Below are positions 1 through 5,293 of a stretch of DNA of 5,630 nt, in pieces. Source of the DNA: a bacterium. GTDB lineage: Archaea; Nanoarchaeota; Nanoarchaeia; Woesearchaeales; UBA10216. Made by a program: the position numbers and the translations under genes. The stretch lies in NCBI GenBank assembly GCA_024206195.1, contig JAAGZO010000120.1:1-5630 (forward strand), given 5' to 3'. The notes beneath the pieces are model-generated. The model saw only the letters and a program-made list of their open reading frames with translations, was not told the DNA's origin and made no database searches. The stretch's first letter is position 1. Every line of letters begins with the position of its first letter.

Positions 1-159
1 AAATACGCAGGTAAAACACCATACAAAGTTCTGGTACAGACTTGGAATGACAAACAGTGGCAAACTGAAGATATTTTTGGTTCGGTGTTTTTCAATTACT
101 TTGCGAAGAAATCAGAACTGGTTTATCAAAACAATATTGTAGAAAATAATGTTGGATAA
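1..159 (+). CDS. C-terminal end of an unidentified protein (truncated by window edge)
   Basis: Frame 1 is open from the first base to a TAA at 157-159 and encodes the last 52 residues of a protein whose start lies outside the window. The visible part opens with the phrase YAGKTPYKVL. This loosely resembles the GKTPxEVL phrase near the C-terminus of many DDE-type integrase/transposase proteins, but about 40 further residues rich in aromatics and asparagine follow, and I do not recognise them. A transposase origin is therefore only a weak guess. Another plus frame is also open over most of this stretch, so the frame choice rests on protein-like composition. No terminator hairpin with a T-run follows the stop. 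Confidence 0.5.
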   Translation, partial: KYAGKTPYKVLVQTWNDKQWQTEDIFGSVFFNYFAKKSELVYQNNIVENNVG

Positions 160-190
160 TATACACGACAATTATGTCCCTCGGTTCTCA

Positions 191-223
191 CTTGCTTGAT
201 ACTAACTGCAACACGTATAATGC
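191..223 (+). promoter_or_regulatory. Sigma70-like promoter for the small membrane protein gene
   Basis: A perfect -10 hexamer, TATAAT, lies at 216-221, with a TTGCTT -35-like hexamer at 192-197 and an 18-base spacer. Transcription would start near 228, giving a leader of about 18 bases that still contains the AAAGGA ribosome-binding sequence at 234-239. The same words, CTTGCT and TATAATGC, recur at nearly the same spacing upstream of the gene at 4132. Confidence 0.5.
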
Positions 224-245
224 CTGATAAATCAAAGGATATGCT

Positions 246-698
246 ATGTTGAATAGGATTCTGGATTTGTTTCAACAATCCAAAGAGAGTAAAAACATTG
301 ACAGGGAGTTCGAGAAACAGAAACTCGTATACGAACAAGCTGGTCAATGGCTAAGAATGGCAAACATCCTAACTTGGACTATAGGTGCTTTATTTATTCC
401 ATTATCACTCTATTGTTTTGTCTTGGCTATTAATGATAAAAATGACGACCATGACTGGCTGTATTGTGCTGGGTCACTAGCTTTACACTTCGTTTGGACC
501 TACATGGCTCTTTCACACGGATTTGCGGCATGGAAATCCAGAGAAGCACTCATGAAAATTGAAGAAAAATGGGAGATTCACGAAAAACTGAGGTTCTATC
601 ACCGACAACGATTTATCTTTACTGCTTCAGTAATTCTTTTAGTGATTTTTACGGCCATGTTAATAATAGGCTGGGTTTTGCTATTTGATAAGACTTAG
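246..698 (+). CDS. Small membrane protein with three predicted transmembrane segments, function unknown
   Basis: This 150-residue protein has a charged, helix-prone N-terminus (about residues 1-37, rich in Lys, Glu and Gln). Three hydrophobic segments follow at about 40-62, 71-93 and 123-147. A charged linker at about 96-122 (rich in Lys, Glu, Arg and His) separates the second and third. No signal peptide or catalytic motif is visible, and I do not recognise the family. The ATG at 246 is supported by AAAGGA at 234-239, 6 bases upstream. An ATG at 241 sits too close to that site and stops after three codons. The gene has its own promoter and converges with the cysteine-rich minus-strand gene 86 bases downstream, so it is probably monocistronic. 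Small membrane proteins with a helical arm occur in defence and stress loci, but nothing here shows such a role. Confidence 0.8.
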   Translation: MLNRILDLFQQSKESKNIDREFEKQKLVYEQAGQWLRMANILTWTIGALFIPLSLYCFVLAINDKNDDHDWLYCAGSLALHFVWTYMALSHGFAAWKSREALMKIEEKWEIHEKLRFYHRQRFIFTASVILLVIFTAMLIIGWVLLFDKT

Positions 699-784
699 GT
701 GCATTCAGTGCTAACCACTCACCCCCGAAAAATTTCTGGACTATCTTTTTACTCAATCACACGTTCTTACATAATTACAAAATA

Positions 785-997
785 TCAATGACATTTCTCA
801 ATACACTCATATCGGTCCTCATAACTATCATTATATTCAATACAGCTACAGAAACACTCAGAGTTTCCTTCATCTAAGCAGTCATAATACTCATCGTTGT
901 GAAGACAACCACACCCACAACTTTCGCAAGCTCCACATGTGACTCCTGCTACAATTAGAGCGATAACTATCAAAACAAGACAACCAACTACCTGCAT
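785..997 (-). CDS. Cysteine-rich 70-residue protein with an N-terminal hydrophobic segment
   Basis: The predicted protein starts with an uncharged hydrophobic stretch (residues 2-20), then an acidic tail with 11 of its 12 cysteines. They fall in clusters: C21-x2-C24-x2-C27-x-C29-x-C31, then C40, then C48-x-C50-x-C52, then C65-x3-C69. Asp, Glu, Asn and Tyr fill the spaces. The layout suggests a secreted or membrane-tethered disulfide-rich or metal-binding peptide. However, the N-terminus lacks the basic residues of a usual signal peptide, and the residues before C21 (GVT) are not a good lipobox. The start is well supported: GGAGAGGA lies 3 bases upstream of the ATG, and a good promoter lies just before it. 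It is divergent from the other cysteine-rich gene at 1126. I do not recognise a family. The clean ribosome-binding site and promoter argue against a chance ORF. Confidence 0.65.
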   Translation of the reverse strand: MQVVGCLVLIVIALIVAGVTCGACESCGCGCLHNDEYYDCLDEGNSECFCSCIEYNDSYEDRYECIEKCH

Positions 998-1024
998 CTT
1001 TCCTCTCCATCAAATTTGCCAGCC

Positions 1025-1053
1025 AGCTTAGCATTGAGACGATTAGGTGTCAA
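1025..1053 (-). promoter_or_regulatory. Sigma70-like promoter for the 70-residue cysteine-rich gene
   Basis: On the minus strand a consensus -35 TTGACA (1053-1048) is followed after exactly 17 bases by TAAGCT (1030-1025), preceded by a TGC extended -10 element. The predicted start near 1018 gives a leader of about 20 bases that contains the ribosome-binding site. Confidence 0.5.
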
Positions 1054-1069
1054 CGCCATTTCGAGATAT

Positions 1070-1098
1070 TTGGAGAATTACACATGTGGTGATACGAT
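1070..1098 (+). promoter_or_regulatory. Weak candidate promoter for the 253-residue cysteine-rich gene, with a palindrome in the spacer
   Basis: TTGGAG (1070-1075) and TACGAT (1093-1098) are 17 bases apart and about 27 bases ahead of the start codon. Neither hexamer is close to consensus. The perfect palindrome CACATGTG (1081-1088) lies between them, where a repressor operator could sit. The call is tentative. Confidence 0.25.
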
Positions 1099-1125
1099 TT
1101 AATCAAAAGACACTCAGGGTGAGCC

Positions 1126-1887
1126 ATGTTTGATTGCAACTATGATGACTATGATTCTGAATGTGATGACTGGGATTTCGAAGTGCACAATCATCCATCG
1201 CCATGTGGTGTATTTGTGGTTCCTTATGATGTCCCACCCATTCTTGACGCATTACCTTACGAAAGGCCAAAGAATTATCACGGACATGGCCACTACGGAG
1301 TTGAATGCTATTTGTGCGAAGCCAGTATTTGCCTCAACCAGACACTCGTGACAATCAATCGATTATTTGTCATGGATGATGTTGACGTGGGCATGACTTT
1401 GTGCCGAATATGTATTCCATGTGCTCTTCAGTGTGCTCACGAGGATGTAGATATCTTCTACGGAGATGGAAGACAGTTAATGGATGCTGAGGGGCAAGCA
1501 TTCCTATACTATGCAGAGATTCTGGCAAATACACTATCACGAGCGAAAGCTGATACTGTTTTCAGAGGGACATATCCAATGGATAATACTTTTGGTGTCG
1601 TCCCCCCTATACCGAAATCATTAGAGAATACGTTTTGTCTATCCAGTGGAGGACAGCACGGAAATGACAACATCCAAGGGTTATCTGTTCGACACTGCCG
1701 TAAATGTGGAACATTGATTTGTTCATATGTTCCACAGACAATGCTCTCGATTCACTTGGAACAAGTTGAGCGAGAAGAGGATTGGACTATACACTTACAG
1801 GTGCTGCACTATTTCTGTTTCGGACGATACTGTCAAACATGTTCGAACGAGATGTTCTCCGTTAATGGTAGAGCTTTCCCAGAGTGA
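1126..1887 (+). CDS. Unrecognised 253-residue cysteine-rich protein with a duplicated C-x2-C-x4-C module
   Basis: The protein has 17 cysteines. An acidic Asp/Tyr/Cys-rich N-terminus (residues 3-18) is followed by a proline-rich part and a His-Gly-His-Gly-His run (52-56). Two similar cysteine modules follow. The first has C61-x2-C64-x4-C69 and then C93-x2-C96-x2-C99. The second has C191-x2-C194-x4-C199 and then C231-x4-C236-x2-C239. Paired CxxC knuckles separated by 30-40 residues are typical of zinc ribbons and treble clefs, so two structural zinc sites are plausible. The segment between them (about 107-165) has no recognisable motif. No signal peptide or membrane segment is seen, suggesting a cytoplasmic protein. 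AGGGTGAG at 1116-1123 supports the ATG. It is divergent from the other cysteine-rich gene and ends 23 bases from the convergent nuclease gene. I cannot assign a family; protein-protein or nucleic-acid binding is possible. Confidence 0.75.
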   Translation: MFDCNYDDYDSECDDWDFEVHNHPSPCGVFVVPYDVPPILDALPYERPKNYHGHGHYGVECYLCEASICLNQTLVTINRLFVMDDVDVGMTLCRICIPCALQCAHEDVDIFYGDGRQLMDAEGQAFLYYAEILANTLSRAKADTVFRGTYPMDNTFGVVPPIPKSLENTFCLSSGGQHGNDNIQGLSVRHCRKCGTLICSYVPQTMLSIHLEQVEREEDWTIHLQVLHYFCFGRYCQTCSNEMFSVNGRAFPE

Positions 1888-1910
1888 TAGTCAGATGATG
1901 AAACTCACAA

Positions 1911-2654
1911 TTATGTTTTCTTTGGGAAGAATTGAATATTCCCCGCCTCGTCATAATCGATAACTTTCTTACCATCATTTCCTTTTATCTCTTCGTAACA
2001 AATCTCTACTATTCCGTGCTCCCATTTCTCGAGAGGAGAAGTATATGCATTTGGCCAGACTATCATTCCTTTGGTATTGCCAGACCATTTCCTTCCTGCA
2101 AGTAAACTGACTAGGTCAACAAAAAAATTGCTTTTGTCGGCTTTTATAAGTTCGGAAAATTTGTTGACTTGCTTTTCAAGTGTCGTTTTGTTCCTATCAG
2201 ACTTAAGTTCTATTACTACCAGATTCTTATGTTTATCAATTCCGAGGATGTCATTTACTACCCTCTTTTTTCCTTGCTTAATCGCAAGCTCAGAGGTAAG
2301 GAATTCAATACCATCTCCAAATGGGAGTAGATGCTTCTTATGGTTGAGTGCATAGTCAATTATCCATGCTTGGAGTTCTTTCTCTCTAGTAATTCTTGTC
2401 TTATTGCAGTCAGTTGCCTTGGCATATTTAATCTCTTCCAGTATCTCATCTATTTTCTCATCAAGAGCTTTATTCCCTCTCTTTTCGGTTTTGAGTTGGC
2501 TAATGCCCCTTTCAGGGGTCTCTCTATCCAATGAAATCAACGAGAATGAATTTATATTACCCCTGAAATGCAACTTCTTGGTTCTAAGGTCTTTTTCTCT
2601 TTCTTTGTTCAACTTTGTTGCAATTTTGAAATACTCAAGTTTATCCACCATCAT
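1911..2654 (-). CDS. PD-(D/E)xK superfamily nuclease-like protein
   Basis: This 247-residue protein carries a PD-(D/E)xK signature in its C-terminal half. It has an acidic residue in the helix KELQAWIID (E93), D135 in the strand after VVN, then the core VVIELK with E149 and K151, and Q162 in the following helix (LEKQVNKF). All expected catalytic positions appear intact, which implies metal-dependent cleavage of DNA or RNA. The N-terminal ~90 residues are lysine-rich, helical and unrecognised. They could bind nucleic acid or a partner. It is the second gene of an operon, 9 bases after the stop of the beta-CASP gene, with GAGGAGG in the gap. That site is 1 base from the first ATG, 4 from the second and 7 from a GTG, so the true start may be codon 2 or 3. 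The gene converges with the cysteine-rich gene at 1126-1887. Confidence 0.8.
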   Translation of the reverse strand: MMVDKLEYFKIATKLNKEREKDLRTKKLHFRGNINSFSLISLDRETPERGISQLKTEKRGNKALDEKIDEILEEIKYAKATDCNKTRITREKELQAWIIDYALNHKKHLLPFGDGIEFLTSELAIKQGKKRVVNDILGIDKHKNLVVIELKSDRNKTTLEKQVNKFSELIKADKSNFFVDLVSLLAGRKWSGNTKGMIVWPNAYTSPLEKWEHGIVEICYEEIKGNDGKKVIDYDEAGNIQFFPKKT

Positions 2655-2655
2655 G

Positions 2656-2662
2656 CCTCCTC
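2656..2662 (-). promoter_or_regulatory. Strong Shine-Dalgarno sequence that questions the annotated start of the PD-(D/E)xK gene
   Basis: GAGGAGG lies between the beta-CASP stop codon (2666-2664) and the first ATG (2654). Spacing to ATG, ATG and GTG in the first three codons is 1, 4 and 7 bases. The usual spacing favours the GTG at 2648 or the ATG at 2651. The site also shows that the second gene can be translated independently within the operon mRNA. Confidence 0.7.
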
Positions 2663-2663
2663 G

Positions 2664-3902
2664 TTATAATATTAGAACTTCGCCATCTCTCAATTCATGT
2701 ACATTCTCAAATTCAAATTTGTAGTTGCCCGAATGCTCAGTGTGAATTGGTACCAGCATCTTTGGTTTGATTGCATTGGCAAATATCTTGAGGTCATGTA
2801 GAGTCGCATGTCCACTCGTATGTGCATAAACGAAGTTAATCATCTCATCTGTTTGATAAGCAGAGATTTCATGAGTTCCATACATTTCATGTTCAGGTTC
2901 CAAGTAGCCTTTCCATTGTGAGTATATTAAATTGACCCTGCCGAACTTCTTGTAAAGGTCAATAATCCTAAACTTGGACATTTTTGAGTGAACCAGATAG
3001 TCCTGTGGAGTTTTTTGCAGGTCTTCTTTGAATACCCGATTCTTGTAGATTTGGTTCGCAAAGCCCCCGAATTTGCTTTCGTTCTGTTTCACTTTTTCAT
3101 AATGACCATAGTCAAAATATACCTTTACCTCATCCCAATCCATATTCGGGACACTGTCAGATACCTGCTTCATCTGTTCCAATACCCAGGCAGTGTAGAT
3201 ATCAATCACGAATACCTTATCAGTCCGTTTGCAAGCTCTGAAAGCAGATACAAGTCGGTCAATATTCTGTGAAGAGGAGATAATGAATGAAATGTTTTCC
3301 TTATGATTGATAGTATCAACAATTTTCCTTTCAACAGATTCCTCATCAGGGAATTCACTGTTTGACCTGTTCAACATTGTTCCTTCCATTAGCATCAGGT
3401 CAATGTTTGGTGGTGGATTCTCTACAACCCTATCAAATAGCACAGACTTCCTTCCGTGCGAACGAAAATCTCCGCTGTAGAAAATCCGTTTTCCTTCTGC
3501 TTCAATCAACAGGGAATAAGCATCGGTAGCTGAATGGTCAACGAGAAAGGGGGTGATTTTTAAATCACCGATTGCAAACTGAGCTTTATGTTTGAAATGT
3601 TGGAAGGTGTTTGGGAGCTCTTGTTTGCTAAGAAAAATCCTCGCAGCATTGATTAAATCTAGGGAGAGCTTGCCAATGTATATGGGTATCCTGTTGTCCA
3701 GATTCTCAATGAGCCCATAATGGTCTTGGTGGGAGTGTGATATCATAATTGCATCATACATATTACGTTCAACAAAACTCAGGTCAACGTACTCATTATT
3801 GAGAGGTTTTCCAATATCTAGCAATAGCTTTGTGCTATTCGTAGAGACCTCAATACAAGTCCCCCCGATTTCTTGGCTTCCTCTATGAATAGTGATTCTC
3901 AT
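2664..3902 (-). CDS. Beta-CASP family metallo-beta-lactamase-fold nuclease (RNase J/CPSF-73-like)
   Basis: This 412-residue protein has the full motif set of beta-CASP nucleases. Motif 1 is D29 in LLLDIG. Motif 2 is HSHQDH with H56, H58, D60 and H61. Motif 3 is H123 in VDHSA. Motif 4 is D145 in YSGDFR. Motif A is E173 in LMEGT. Motif B is H365 in HTSGHA. Motif C is H387 in VPIHTEH. These residues bind two zinc ions and cleave RNA, or DNA in some relatives. At about 410 residues it has the catalytic core but lacks the C-terminal domain of true RNase J, so it is probably a stand-alone accessory relative. It is the first gene of an operon with the PD-(D/E)xK gene. No strong ribosome-binding site precedes the ATG at 3902, but MRITIHRGSQEIGG is a typical family N-terminus. 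A promoter lies at 3976-4004. Confidence 0.9.
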   Translation of the reverse strand: MRITIHRGSQEIGGTCIEVSTNSTKLLLDIGKPLNNEYVDLSFVERNMYDAIMISHSHQDHYGLIENLDNRIPIYIGKLSLDLINAARIFLSKQELPNTFQHFKHKAQFAIGDLKITPFLVDHSATDAYSLLIEAEGKRIFYSGDFRSHGRKSVLFDRVVENPPPNIDLMLMEGTMLNRSNSEFPDEESVERKIVDTINHKENISFIISSSQNIDRLVSAFRACKRTDKVFVIDIYTAWVLEQMKQVSDSVPNMDWDEVKVYFDYGHYEKVKQNESKFGGFANQIYKNRVFKEDLQKTPQDYLVHSKMSKFRIIDLYKKFGRVNLIYSQWKGYLEPEHEMYGTHEISAYQTDEMINFVYAHTSGHATLHDLKIFANAIKPKMLVPIHTEHSGNYKFEFENVHELRDGEVLIL

Positions 3903-3975
3903 TGAATTTACCCAACTTAGGATATCGCCTCGTCATGAAATCCATTAACATTTATTCCTGCTTTTGATTAAAGCT

Positions 3976-4004
3976 ATCTTAATCTTACATGTGTTTCTAG
4001 TCAA
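3976..4004 (-). promoter_or_regulatory. Sigma70-like promoter for the beta-CASP / PD-(D/E)xK operon
   Basis: On the minus strand TTGACT (4004-3999) is followed after 17 bases by TAAGAT (3981-3976). Transcription would start near 3969, leaving a leader of about 66 bases. The string CACATGT lies in the spacer, as it does in the candidate promoter at 1070-1098. Confidence 0.45.
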
Positions 4005-4050
4005 GTTGAGTACGTTGCAAAAGACACTGCACACATTCAAATTACACAAA

Positions 4051-4082
4051 CTTGCTCAGCTATAAATATGGGATTATAATGC
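4051..4082 (+). promoter_or_regulatory. Sigma70-like promoter for the gene at 4132
   Basis: TTGCTC (4052-4057), a 17-base spacer and a perfect TATAAT (4075-4080) precede the gene by about 50 bases. The -10 sits in the 8-base palindrome ATTATAAT, so it could read both ways. TATAAATA at 4061-4068 could instead be an archaeal TATA box if the host were archaeal. The bacterial reading fits the rest of the window better. Confidence 0.5.
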
Positions 4083-4131
4083 GGTCAATACAAAGTAGTA
4101 ACATACTTGATGTTCCATAGGGAGATAACCA

Positions 4132-4674
4132 ATGGACAAATACTTATCGGCTAGACAAGTAGAGCTGAAATCCACTGGCAGAGACGAGCAGTGGATTCGA
4201 AACGTAATCAATAATGACCCATCTATCTTGAGATTGGGTGAATTAAAGGTAGTCGAAACGAATGAAATGAGAGCTTCAGGCGCAGAAGGTAACTTTCTCA
4301 TGGGCAATGCTGATGATAGTGTTCGCTATGAGATTGGAGTGACTCTGGGTAAGTTAGATGAGAGTACCATAATCAGGACAATCGAGTATTGGGATATTGA
4401 GAGAAAGCGGTTTCCTTCACTCCAGCACAGAGCGGTAATCGTGACAGAAGAGATTCCCAACGGTTTCTTCAATGTAATTAGTTTTTTGAATGAGACAGTA
4501 CCAATTACTGTACTACTGGTAAATGCATTCATGGTGGAATCGTATTTTGTTCTACTATTCGCGAAAGTTTTTGGTATCAGCGAATCCTCGGCTTATGAGG
4601 AGCAAGGAACATCAGTGCACTTTGATAGAGAGTACTGGGAGAAACAGCTTAGTCAGATTCTCCAATCTCAGTGA
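4132..4674 (+). CDS. PD-(D/E)xK-related protein, probably C-terminally short and with altered active-site residues
   Basis: The 180-residue protein starts with a helix-rich region (WIRNVINNDPSILRLGEL, residues 21-38) resembling the Glu-helix region of PD-(D/E)xK proteins. It continues with RYEIGVTLG (65-73), DESTIIRTIEYWDIERKRFP (76-95) and HRAVIVTEEI (99-108). From memory, a widespread uncharacterised bacterial family has very similar phrases but with Asp where this protein has N54 and Glu where it has G69. If so, both active-site acids are replaced and catalysis is doubtful. Relatives that I recall continue well past the REYWEK phrase (166-171); this protein stops 9 residues later, so a C-terminal domain seems absent. 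AGGGAG at 4119-4124 sets the start, 7 bases upstream. It has its own promoter and is divergent from the beta-CASP operon. It may be a decaying gene or a non-catalytic variant. Confidence 0.75.
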   Translation: MDKYLSARQVELKSTGRDEQWIRNVINNDPSILRLGELKVVETNEMRASGAEGNFLMGNADDSVRYEIGVTLGKLDESTIIRTIEYWDIERKRFPSLQHRAVIVTEEIPNGFFNVISFLNETVPITVLLVNAFMVESYFVLLFAKVFGISESSAYEEQGTSVHFDREYWEKQLSQILQSQ

Positions 4675-4765
4675 TATGTTTGTTTGGATTCCTTAGTCCA
4701 ATGGACCAAGATTCGAAGGACTCAAGCTGAAAGCAAGTACAAATGAAGATACAGTATTCAGATAA

Positions 4766-4984
4766 ATGTTTCTCTGTGGAAGTCGCGACAATCTACACCG
4801 TCACCACATTGATTGGAACCATGATAACAACGATGCTTCCAACATCGTCATCCTTTGCCAAAAGTGTCATGCGGTATGTCACAATGTAGGATATTTAAGT
4901 TGGGATGAACTTCGTAAATTGAAAACTAACATAGATGATAAATATATTGAGTTAGAGGAAGAGGAGTTGTTCGGCTCTCCTTAA
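4766..4984 (+). CDS. HNH endonuclease, small, probably frameshifted at its 5' end
   Basis: The 72-residue frame contains a nearly complete HNH (McrA-like) nuclease core. H13-H14-I-D16 forms the first histidine motif, followed by an Asn-rich loop (N18, N21, N22, N26). Then C31-x2-C34-H35 and H39 form the zinc knuckle and last catalytic histidine. Such proteins bind a metal and nick or cut DNA. A normal zinc site needs two CxxC pairs. Here only C4 of the first pair is in frame, because a TAA directly precedes the ATG and no ribosome-binding site is seen. In another frame, an ATG at 4743 reads MKIQYSDKC up to 4769. The two reading frames would join into a standard CxxCG with one extra base between 4770 and 4774. 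The acidic C-terminus (residues 57-68) is not part of the fold. It lies 91 bases after the gene at 4132 and could share its transcript. Confidence 0.75.
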   Translation: MFLCGSRDNLHRHHIDWNHDNNDASNIVILCQKCHAVCHNVGYLSWDELRKLKTNIDDKYIELEEEELFGSP

Positions 4985-5046
4985 TAAAATCATTATCCCT
5001 TAGGCACGAACCTCTGTCTGTGCAGATGGCAATTAATACGGCAATC

Positions 5047-5293
5047 ATGAATAAGACTTGGCTCTATATCGACGGATATAATTTCTATTACGCAATCAAG
5101 AGCAACGATGAGTTGCCTGTGTTTCTTGCTTGGTGTGACTTCCGACAACTCGCCGAAAAGCACAGCCACGAAAGGTGATATCGAGTGTTGTGGTGCTATC
5201 GATAGGCACAAAGTAAGGACAGAGATTATTGAGCACTTGGAAGGTGGTGAAGCACCCTTGAAACTCAAGGGGCGCAAGTATAATATTAGTTAA
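5047..5293 (+). pseudogene. Broken NYN (PIN-like, DUF88/LabA-type) domain gene
   Basis: From the ATG at 5047, 43 codons run to a TGA at 5176-5178. The N-terminus WLYIDGYNFYYAIK carries the first NYN strand with metal-binding Asp (D9), followed by WCDFRQLAEKH, which is typical for the next helix. NYN domains are PIN-like RNases, usually in proteins of 200 or more residues. This frame stops far too early. After 5171 a different frame continues as GDIECCGAIDRHK and KVRTEIIEHLEGG, ending at a TAA (5291-5293). Removing one A from GAAAGG (5170-5175) joins the two into about 80 residues, still too short and without the later catalytic acids, so internal or terminal deletion is also likely. An in-frame ATG at 5026 could extend the N-terminus by 7 residues. 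No ribosome-binding site is visible. It follows the HNH gene by 62 bases. Confidence 0.6.

Noticed and set aside
935..997. Lipoprotein signal in the 70-residue cysteine-rich protein
   Set aside because: Residues before C21 are G-V-T, which does not fit a lipobox, and the N-terminus has no basic residue. Only a hydrophobic segment is claimed.
1888..1910. Bidirectional terminator between the convergent genes
   Set aside because: The 23-base gap has no inverted repeat with a T-run on either strand.
2506..2518. CCCCT-TTC-AGGGG hairpin
   Set aside because: Inside the PD-(D/E)xK coding region with no T-run on either side. Too short to call a terminator.
2071..2724. Three plus-strand frames opposite the nuclease operon
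   Set aside because: Antisense shadows of genes with intact catalytic motifs. Their translations are low-complexity Ser/Leu/Phe-rich, as expected for a reversed frame.
3552..3569. Perfect 8-base inverted repeat with a 2-base centre
   Set aside because: It lies inside the beta-CASP gene and encodes the ordinary strand phrase GDLKIT. No T-run or regulatory context follows, so it is probably coincidental.
4684..4722. Overlapping short inverted repeats (TTGGA/TCCAA, GTCC/GGAC, AGTCC/GGACT) after the gene at 4132
   Set aside because: Stems are 4-5 bases, compete with each other, and no T-run follows. I cannot call a terminator or a recombination site.
5108..5293. 61-codon plus-strand frame taken as an independent gene
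   Set aside because: Its first 20 codons overlap the clear NYN N-terminus in another frame and have no ribosome-binding site. Only the part after about 5171 looks protein-like, which fits a frameshifted NYN gene better.
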